In this document: positions 57,201 through 64,000 of the stretch, piece by piece | How the letters are laid out: each line of letters opens with the position of its first letter | Numbering within the stretch: the stretch's first letter is position 1 | Assembly: GCA_949775045.1 (NCBI GenBank) | Contig: OX459108.1 | Coordinates: 1,997,631 to 2,061,630 of the forward strand | Source: Metridium senile | Lineage: Eukaryota > Cnidaria > Anthozoa > Actiniaria > Metridiidae | Direction of reading: 5' to 3' | Length of the DNA stretch: 64,000 nt | Translations under genes and position numbers: made by a program | Notes under the pieces: model-generated | Seen by the model: only the letters and a program-made list of their open reading frames with translations | What the model was told of the DNA's origin: nothing | Database searches by the model: none

Positions 57201-59668
57201 CGCCATCGGGCGCCTTTGATTCATGCTTTGGATGAAATTTGGGAATATGTTTACAACAAATCTAGCAGTTGAAACAGCGCAGTCCAAACCTTCGACATTC
57301 ATGAGACAAATAACATTACTATTTATCTCAAATCCCACAATAAATAATCTTTATATTTAACAGGTTCCCATTTAAATCTGTACTTTCCCATTTAAGGTTA
57401 CGGTCCACGTTCGCGGTGTGCTTTCACATGCTCTCAGTTAAAAGTGTGTTTACCGCGTCATTTTACAATAATAATAGACATATTATATATCATTTTAAAG
57501 CTTATATAACAGAGAATAAAACTGTGTACGTTTTGTTATATACAACAATTTCCTGTAAGATATGCTCTTCGAAAAACCTCAAAATTAACTGCCTTCAATG
57601 CGAGTTGTTTAAAAAAGTATAAGTCAAAAAGTTCATACTGCTTTGACGTCATTTCTTCGTTATGTCAATCAACACATATTGGTCTTCAAAACCGTGTCCA
57701 GTTTTTTTGATAAAATGCTTAGTTTTGGAGTTATGGTCCATTTTGTTATTTAACTTGAAGTTTTAACAATGAGTCGACTTTGAAACATATTTATTCAAGA
57801 ACGAAGCATTTTATCGAAAAAACTGGACACGGTTTTGAACACATGTATGTGCTGATTGACATAATGCAGAAATGACGGCAAAGTAGTTGGAACTTTTGGA
57901 CTTATACTTTTTTTAATGAAAGCGCTCGATTTTGAGGTTTTACGTGAAGCATTGGTTAAAGATATTATTTTTCTTAAAAAAACTTACATAGTCTTATTCT
58001 CTGTTATATAAGCTATAAAATGATATATACTTTGTCTATCTTTATTGTTAAGTGACGCGCTAAACAATTTTTAACTGAGAGCACCCCGCGAACGTGGACC
58101 ATAACCTTAAATCTGTACTTTTGCAAATTGTGTTGATGTGTGCTAAACACACAGATCAACCAATCAGAGAAGTTCACTTCAGAAATAATATACTCTGATT
58201 GGTTGATCTGTGTGTTTAGCACACATCAACAAAATTTGCATAAGTACAGATTTAAATGGGAAAGTACAGATTTAAATGGGAACCCGTTAATTTTAAATCT
58301 ATTTTTGTGAAAATCAATCTTTGTAAAATAGTTCAGCAATGATAGATAACATGAAACTTGAGTATTGCCCAACTTCCCCCTCAATTATCTAATCAGCTGT
58401 CCCTTACCATGTGTATATCTGTAACTCATTTGGAGGAAAGCTTGATCTAGAGAACTCTTCCACTCTATGGTGTCTTCCTTGTGTACAAAATACTCTGAGT
58501 AACAGAGGGCAAGTCTATAGAGAGAAAAACTTTGCATTAACAGTGTGTAAGAGTTATTGACCATGGTGATTTTGGAAGCATAACTGGTTATATTATGGTT
58601 GAAGTTTGCATTTTTAACAAAATATTTGTTGCAATAGTTCAATCACAGTTCCTTTCAGTGACCAAGAAAAATAGTTCCAAATCGAGGTGCCATGTATAGC
58701 AAAACTATAATTTATCATGCGCAGTAACTCCAACCTCAACTTGGAACTTGCTATCATTCATAGTCATCACTGAACGTCACTTTGACAAGGACAATTCAAT
58801 TATGAAAATTTGAAATAAAATGTAAATTTAAAATAACTTGAGTTTCAGAAAGAATCTGATCTTCTAATAACTTTGATAAGGGATGGACCATTTGATATTT
58901 GATGGGGAGGGGGGCTGAATCCAAAAAAAATATTGAGCAAGCTTTTAATCTCGAAAAAAATTATCGAGCAGCCTTTGTTGTACGAACAAAAAGTGTTGAG
59001 TACTACCCAAAAAATATCTTGCAACATGTGTCCCAAAAAAAAATATTGGGCACCGACAAAACAGCGCTCCCCCCATCAAATATCAAGTGGTCCGTCCCTA
59101 AGAACGTTGTTTGACTGTAAAAAAAAATAATGGTGATTTATTTATTGATTTTATCAACAAACATTGAACTATGGATCAAACATTCAAGTTAAGCTTTTTT
59201 AACGCGGTTTTAGCACGTTGAATATCAACAAATTTCAAAACAAGGTATAAATTATCAGAGAACACAAGTTCTATTGAGTTTGTGAAATCGAGATTTTCTA
59301 CCTACCTAAAACTTTCAACAAAATGTGTTATAATATATCACTTGCCAACAAAATACATGTACGAACAACAATTACCTAAATACTTAATTTTCTTATTACA
59401 CAGTTATTAGGATATATATTTTCATAGATTTAACGAGCTATTTCTCTCTGTTGTTGTCACATGCTTTCAACTCAGACAGACCGGCAAAACGCGCCGGCCA
59501 CATGACAAAAATATAGATAATTTTTACCTTTTCTCGGTCGATTGTTTTATTATCTTTGTTCTCCTTTAAGTCTTCTCTTTCTCTGTTTGTTTTGCTTGTT
59601 CTTTCGCGTTCTTTTGAAGCAGATTTAGAGCGAGAACGACCTCGATTTCTTCTATCACGGTCAGCCAT
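54215..59668 (-). CDS. SAP18: SAP18, Sin3-associated polypeptide 18 (complete, 3 exons)
   Basis: SAP18 is a small ubiquitin-fold protein of the Sin3-HDAC corepressor and of the ASAP/PSAP complexes on spliced mRNA; it acts in the nucleus. Exons 59528-59668, 58408-58514 and 54215-54482 join in phase to 516 nt, 171 residues. Exon 1 gives an Arg/Ser-rich N-terminus (MADRDRRNRGRSRSKS) ending TIDREK. Exon 2 reads TCPLLLRVF, then GRHHRVEEFSR and ELQIYTW across the junction. Exon 3 has KDATLKELMSLIKEV, YNFATVFPD, MKEIGST and KFQIGDYIDV, ending RRDRPY. The order matches vertebrate SAP18 along its length. The ATG at 59668 sits in a CCAAGATGG context; the upstream open frame has no ATG. Intron 2 (3.9 kb) and intron 1 are full of MITEs. 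Confidence 0.95.
55086..55579. mobile_element. MITE with CAGAGGAGGTTG ends and perfect 9-bp duplication
   Basis: Inverted ends CAGAGGAGGTTGAGCAA and complement-like TTGCACAACCTCCTCTG. GTTCTAACC lies at 55077-55085 and 55580-55588. 494 bp, no coding frame, SAP18 intron 2. A second family with a 9-bp duplication, unrelated in its ends to the CATCCTCGGG family. Confidence 0.88.
55769..56079. mobile_element. hAT-like MITE with CAGGGTTYGTGCT ends
   Basis: Inverted ends CAGGGTTTGTGCT and complement of CAGGGTTCGTGCT. TTTATA flanks both sides (55763-55768, 56080-56085). CAGGG-type ends recall hAT elements, but hAT duplications are normally 8 bp, so this is tentative. The interior repeats AAGGAGTTTTCAAGG. 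SAP18 intron 2; 56086-57357 is intron with nothing recognised. Confidence 0.6.
57360..58287. mobile_element. TA-flanked MITE (copy of 6048-6240) hosting a nested element
   Basis: Ends ACAGGTTCCCATTTAAATCT and near-complement, with TA at 57358-57359 and 58288-58289. The arms match the 6048 copy closely. It is split at a TTAA by the element at 57396-58106. Confidence 0.88.
57396..58106. mobile_element. Nested 711-bp foldback with TTAA target duplication (piggyBac-like)
   Basis: Inverted ends GGTTACGGTCCACGTTCGCG and complement of GGTTATGGTCCACGTTCGCG, with long matching arms (for example AAAACTGGACACGGTTTTGA inverted). TTAA at 57392-57395 and 58107-58110. The copy at 6048-6240 reads CCCATTTAAATCTG with no insert, confirming the duplication. 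TTAA is the known piggyBac target. No transposase is seen. Confidence 0.9.
58880..59098. mobile_element. MITE with GGGATGGACC ends, TAA duplication
   Basis: Inverted ends GGGATGGACCATTTGATATT and complement of GGGACGGACCACTTGATATT. TAA at 58877-58879 and 59099-59101, a 3-bp duplication as in PIF/Harbinger elements. 219 bp in SAP18 intron 1. Confidence 0.82.
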
Positions 59669-59869
59669 CTTGGATTTGGAAGACGTACCGAATACGCAGT
59701 GGGTTATTGTTCGTTTTACGCGCACCAAACTGACAGCCTGGCCTTCTTGAATAACACAGGCAACCCAAACAAGAAACGATGATAGTTAGGTTAGCCGGAA
59801 TAGATGACGGAAATGATACTAAAAATCAATATTTGATGGTGAATCATGATGATGATGATGATGATGAAT

Positions 59870-60372
59870 ATGTAATAGAATGAAATTTGTAACACCGTAA
59901 AAAAATGTTGACTTAACTTTACTGACGTTTCAAACTTTAGCCCTCCGTCGGAGTAAACGAGTCAGGCCAAAGTTACTCTGAAGAAAGGCTGAAACTCAAA
60001 ACGTTAGTAAAGTTTTTCCATTTTTTACGGTGTTACAAATTTCATTCTGTTACCTATCGTTTATATCAAACACCGACGCAGCCTATACTAGTTTACTCGC
60101 TAGTTTCCATTTTTTACGGTTACAAATTTCATTCTGTTACCTATCGTTTTTATCAAACAGACGCATCCTATACTAGTTTACTCGCTAGTTTCCATTTTTT
60201 ACGGTGTTACAAATTTCATTCTATTACCTATCGTTTATATCAAACACCGACGCAGTCTACACTAATTTACTCGCTAGTTTCCATTTTTTACGGTTACAAA
60301 TTTCATTCTATTACCTATCTTTTATATCAAACACCGACGCAGCCTATACTAGTTTACTCGCTAGTTTCCATT
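59870..60372. mobile_element. Foldback element carrying a four-unit satellite
   Basis: The left arm GTAATAGAATGAAATTTGTA is the inverse of the monomers on the right. Four monomers of about 84-90 bp run from 60017 to 60369 (CCATTTTTTACGGTGTTACA, ACCGACGCAGCCTATACTAG, TTTACTCGCTAGTTTC). They alternate ACGGTGTTAC and ACGGTTAC forms. Single-monomer relatives occur at 2040-2160 and in each array unit. It lies between SAP18 and CHMP1. Confidence 0.8.
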
Positions 60373-60554
60373 GATGATCATGATATTCATAAATCATTTT
60401 AAACTAAAAGTGACCATTACAAAGTGAATAAGAAATATATTATAACAAGTTGAAAGTATTTCAAATTTATTTTATTTCACAAAAAGACAGAATCAAGATA
60501 ACTCCAGCACAAAAATTTCCAGAAGAAGTTTTGACTGCTGTACACCATACTCCC

Positions 60555-61100
60555 AAGCAGCTAATCATATGCAAATGCCAAGCACACCTCTTTTTGACTT
60601 AAAGTGCACCTGAAGCCCTTCATGATATTTTGCAAATCTGTTGTACATGAGGTGTATAATAAGTGTACTTAATATTTCTTGATGTCGACCTCTCCTTTTT
60701 GAGATATAAACATTTGAAATCTGAGAGGTGACGTCATCTCAGGAATTTGTCAAAGTTTTGTTTCAAAGCTGACAGCAAGCTTGTTTTTGTAAAGAAGTAA
60801 AAATGTTAATGGTAGTGTAAATATTAGTAATACAGATATTGAGCTTTAAAAAAATGCAATAATTATTTCCAGAGAACTTTTGTATATTTAATGAGGCCTG
60901 GGATGACGTCACTTCATTTGCATATTCTTATATCTCAGAAAGGAGATGTCAACATCAAGAAAAATTAAGTACACTTATTATACACCTCATGTCAAACAGA
61001 TTTGCAAAATATCATGAAGGGCGTCAGGTGCACTTTAATAAAACAAAGGCACCATAAGTCAGAGCGAGACTGCAGGGCATTTGCATATGATTAGCTGCTT
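60555..61100. mobile_element. Foldback element, AAGCAGCTAATCATATGCAA ends
   Basis: The two halves are inverted copies (AAGCAGCTAATCATATGCAA; TTTGCAAATCTG; AGTGTACTTAAT; GAGATATAA). 546 bp, no coding frame. No clear target duplication was assigned. It lies about 590 bp beyond the 3' end of CHMP1. Confidence 0.8.
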
Positions 61101-61110
61101 TTTGAGAAAG

Positions 61111-61340
61111 GTCTCCCGGGGGTCTCCCTTTGAAAATGGATAGGGGTGCTCGATGGACCTTTAGGGTTGAAAATAAGACCCTTGCGTACCTTTTAGGGTC
61201 TCGAACTGGCACCATACCTTTTATACAAATTAAAAATTTTTAAATGTGGTTGTACTTTTTATGCGTACCTTTTAGGGTCATCTAGGCCATCAAGCACCCC
61301 TATCCATTTTTTAAGGGAGTCCCCCCCCCCCCCCTGGGAA
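61111..61340. mobile_element. Foldback MITE, ATGGATAGGGGTGCT arms
   Basis: GTCTCCCTTTGAAAATGG with ATAGGGGTGCTCGATGG on the left is the inverse of the right arm, which includes a 14-C run. About 230 bp. TTTTAGGGTC repeats lie inside. Borders are approximate; 61341-61692 is intergenic with nothing recognised. Confidence 0.65.
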
Positions 61341-61692
61341 AGATCTATACAGTTTTAAAATAATGCAGTTTTACATATTCTTTATATTCTCTGGTATTGA
61401 AATGCATGCAGTCACCTAAATGGTATTTTTATTTTTGTTGATGTACATTTATACATATTTTTTTTCATTTATGGGCTGTAGTCAAATTCTAAAGAATAAA
61501 ATACCTGCAATATTAGTTTGAGGTTCAGTCAAAAGAATATTATTGTGAAAATTATAGTTAGTTATCATTACCAGTATTTGTTATATGATTGATAAAGATT
61601 ATAAGCTAAAAACTAGTTTTACACTAATACAACAAGATAGTAATAATTAATGAAGAACATGTAAAAAATCAATTCCATATTTTACAGATGAA

Positions 61693-63866
61693 TCAAGTTT
61701 GTCTGAGCTTGGCAAGTCTTGATGAAAGTTCATCCTAGAAAGAAATATTGAATTTAATGTTAATGAAAATAGTAAATAATTACTTATTACTAATAAAATA
61801 CTTATATGATGTTGATGATCATGACCATCATTATCATCATCATCATTACCATCAACGCAGTCATCATCATCATCCTCATCCTCATCACCATCATCAACAT
61901 CACTGTCATCACCATCAACAACATCATCACCATCATCATTATCACAATCAACATTGTCATCGTCATCACTGCCATCACCATCAATGCTGTCATCATCCTC
62001 ATCCTCATCATCATCACCATTATCACCATCATTATTATCACCATCATGATCACCATCATGATCATGATCACCATCATTATCACCATGAACACCATCATCA
62101 TCATGATCATCATCACCACCATCATCATCATGATCACCATCATTATTATCACCATCAACACCATCATCATGATCATCATGATCACCATCACCACCATCAC
62201 CAGAGTCAAATACGCACCTGTTCTGCTGATGCTGTAGATGCTGTTCCTATGGCTGTTTGTTGGCTGGACGGCAGCTCCATATTCAGCTCAAGACTGAGAG
62301 AAACAAAAGAACATTAAAGAAAATAGGCTAAGTAATAACCTAATCAAAGTACTGCTTACAAAATGGCTGAGAGTAATAAGTTATACTAGCTATACAATGG
62401 TTTCGAGTGGCATACCATGGAATATCTCACGACTCACTTGTATTCTCTAGTATACACATGAGCCTTTAGGTGTGTTTACAAAGAAAGTACAGGTGGGAAG
62501 AGGCAGTTGAATACTGTGGAATATATTGTAATTACAGTAACTGTTGTAAGATGATTTGGTCCGTGCAGGAAATTATTTTTAGCCCGCTGGCATGCGCATG
62601 AAATTTATTTGATAGAAATGCAAAGATTTGAGTGGCAATTTTGGCTTGCAGGAAATTTTTTTTCAAAATCATTCACCCCCTCTCCCTCAAAAGTTAAATG
62701 GTCCACCCCTAATTTTATAGTGTGTTACTTACCCTGCTTCATCTGCTACTTGATGCATCAACGAATCGACTTGTCCCTAAATAATAAGGAAAGGTTATAT
62801 ACAAATACGAAGGTGGGTATAAGTTATAACCAGCCCAAGGCAGCGTTAAAACAGCTTTGTATCTCTGTTGTGAAGATGTCCTCATGCTACTAAGATATTT
62901 AACAATTTGTTTTGGAAATTCCATCATTATCTACATTATATTATATACAGAACATTAGATGGTCATTCGGAAATACAAATTATATCTTCTTTTGAAAATT
63001 AAAGAATTTGGAACTCTGCATGCCCATGTAATATCCTCTATCTATAAAGTTCATGAATATTAAATGAGAATTTTACAAAAGAAATCACGTCTGTGACGAA
63101 GGTTGTATTTTAGATACAAAACCGTCCTGATTTGCATAGAGTTTTAACTTGAATTTTCTCAACCAGATTTACTTTTATCTATTTTAGTAAAATAAAAGAA
63201 CTGATGTTGGACTTTCATAAGTTTACAATATTAGCTTCCGATCTGTATGAGATATACAATGGCTTGTCTTCGAATCGCCATTGTATATCTCATACAGATC
63301 GGTTGCGAATAATTATTGTACAGCTATACAGTCATTTGAAAAAATGTTGTCGCCGACCGGCTTCGCGACTATGCGACTAGACCTAAAAGGATTATGGGTA
63401 GAAATCACTGAAGCAGTTAGCTGCATATATTATCAACATCTTGAGCTCTCAGCTCAGTGCCTTGTTTTGTTTAGATTTACGCTGGCGATTGATTTGGATG
63501 ACACAAATCCTCTGCATGAAAACTGAAGAAGTAGCTATTTATTTGTCGATATCTCCACGCTCCATACAATGGTTTATTTCTTCGCACAGAATGTGAAGGC
63601 ACATGCATTCATTCATATACTCTCCATATTTCAGCATATTCTATAGCGTGTGCTAAAAATGTATTGCTTCAATGATTTTTACCCATACTCCCGCTTGGGC
63701 TAGTCGCATAGTCGGTCAGTGACAATGTCTTTTCAAATGACTGTATATTATGTGTTACCTGTGGTACAGTTAGTGTCGTAGTGTTACTCATAGCATTGTC
63801 CATTGCAGCAGACTGCACATCAAGATCTTCAAATTGTTTCTCAAACTTTTCCATTAGTGCTGAGAC
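61693..63866 (-). CDS. CHMP1: CHMP1 (ESCRT-III subunit), last four exons, runs off right edge
   Basis: CHMP1 (Did2 type) is an ESCRT-III-associated protein that recruits VPS4 and other MIT-domain proteins in multivesicular body sorting and abscission. Exons 63759-63866, 62733-62776, 62218-62293 and 61693-61734 join in phase to 89 residues plus stop. They read VSALMEKFEKQFEDLDVQ, then STTTLT-like SNTTTLTVPQ, GQVDSLMHQVADEAG, LELNMELP and a Ser/Thr/Ala linker. The end is DELSSRLAKLRQT, a MIM1 helix of the kind that binds VPS4 and spastin MIT domains. This matches the C-terminal half of CHMP1A/B; the invertebrate form is probably ancestral to both. The N-terminal core lies outside the window. 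Confidence 0.93.
61803..62205. repeat. CAT/CAC trinucleotide microsatellite in CHMP1 last intron
   Basis: About 400 bp of imperfect (CAT)n with CAC, GAT and CTC variants. It ends 12 bp from the exon edge at 62218, so it directly adjoins the splice donor. His-, Met- and Ile-rich open frames are repeat translation. Confidence 0.92.
62294..62732. other. CHMP1 intron, no further feature
   Basis: Intron between two CHMP1 exons. A GGTCCACCCCTAA end-like motif near 62701 resembles ends of the GGGATGGACC MITEs but no convincing partner was found. Confidence 0.5.
63238..63302. other. Perfect 26-bp hairpin with 13-nt loop
   Basis: CCGATCTGTATGAGATATAC plus AATGGC is followed by a 13-base loop and the exact complement. 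It lies in a CHMP1 intron next to a MITE. It could be a MITE remnant or a structured RNA; nothing decides. Confidence 0.6.
63329..63743. mobile_element. TA-flanked foldback MITE in CHMP1 intron
   Basis: Ends CAGTCATTTGAAAA and complement. Matching arms include GCGACTATGCGACTAG and ATGGGTAGAAATCA with their diverged inverses. TA lies at 63327-63328 and 63744-63745. The right end lies 15 bp from the CHMP1 exon at 63759. Confidence 0.78.
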
Positions 63867-64000
63867 CTATACAACGTAACATCATTTGAAAAGATTAGTC
63901 AGTTTCCTGGCATGATGATGATATTGTAAGGGCGCTGATAGTGATGATGATGGTGAAAATGATTTCAATTATGTCAAATGATGATGTCCAGTTGATAACG

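Noticed and set aside
61748..62317. His-rich 189-codon open frame and its Met-rich antisense
   Set aside because: Translation of the (CAT)n microsatellite, partly overlapping the real CHMP1 exon on the other strand.

Overview
This is nuclear DNA of a marine invertebrate animal. A cnidarian is my best guess, held with low to moderate confidence. The grounds are spliced genes with short exons and GT-AG introns, families with animal orthologues (AK9, SAP18, CHMP1, a CXorf65/C22orf15-like protein), a Sulfotransfer_4-type gene, CR1/L2-like LINE fragments, many foldback MITEs and AT-rich introns. No prokaryotic operon, CRISPR, rRNA or tRNA signal was seen.

Layout. 1-9,690 (minus): the 5' half of an adenylate kinase 9 (AK9) gene. 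Thirteen exons join in phase to about 515 codons, and the gene runs off the left edge. Its introns hold at least eight MITEs, an 83-bp minisatellite and trinucleotide repeats. 9,691-10,201: a 511-bp divergent intergenic region with a good RFX X-box and a CRE. 10,202-21,275 (plus): a five-exon gene for a CXorf65/C22orf15-like protein of 159 residues. Its 8.2-kb first intron hosts an opposite-strand, broken, intronless sulfotransferase, a nest of DNA transposons, a perfect (ACTCGG)n tract and a TTTG/TCTG array.

18,631-54,061: the most striking part. A unit of about 3.2 kb carrying exons 3, 4 and 5 of the CXorf65-like gene (but not exons 1-2) is repeated head to tail ten times, six of the units being exactly 3,204 bp long. 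Copy 1 carries a LINE 3' fragment. In copy 2, exon 3 is split by a 3.3-kb endonuclease/reverse transcriptase LINE that is in frame with the exon. Copies 3-9 are nearly identical. Copy 10 is truncated.

54,215-59,668 (minus): a complete three-exon SAP18 gene (171 residues), convergent with the array. 59,669-61,692: intergenic, with a MITE/satellite element and two foldbacks. 61,693-63,866 (minus): the last four exons of CHMP1 (ESCRT-III), ending in a MIM1 motif; the gene runs off the right edge.

Functionally, AK9 (an axonemal nucleotide kinase in vertebrates) and the CXorf65-like gene share a divergent promoter with an X-box, which suggests ciliary co-regulation. SAP18 and CHMP1 are housekeeping neighbours with no evident link. 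The terminal-exon array is the main candidate for something new; whether copies 2-10 are ever spliced to exon 2 cannot be read from DNA alone.
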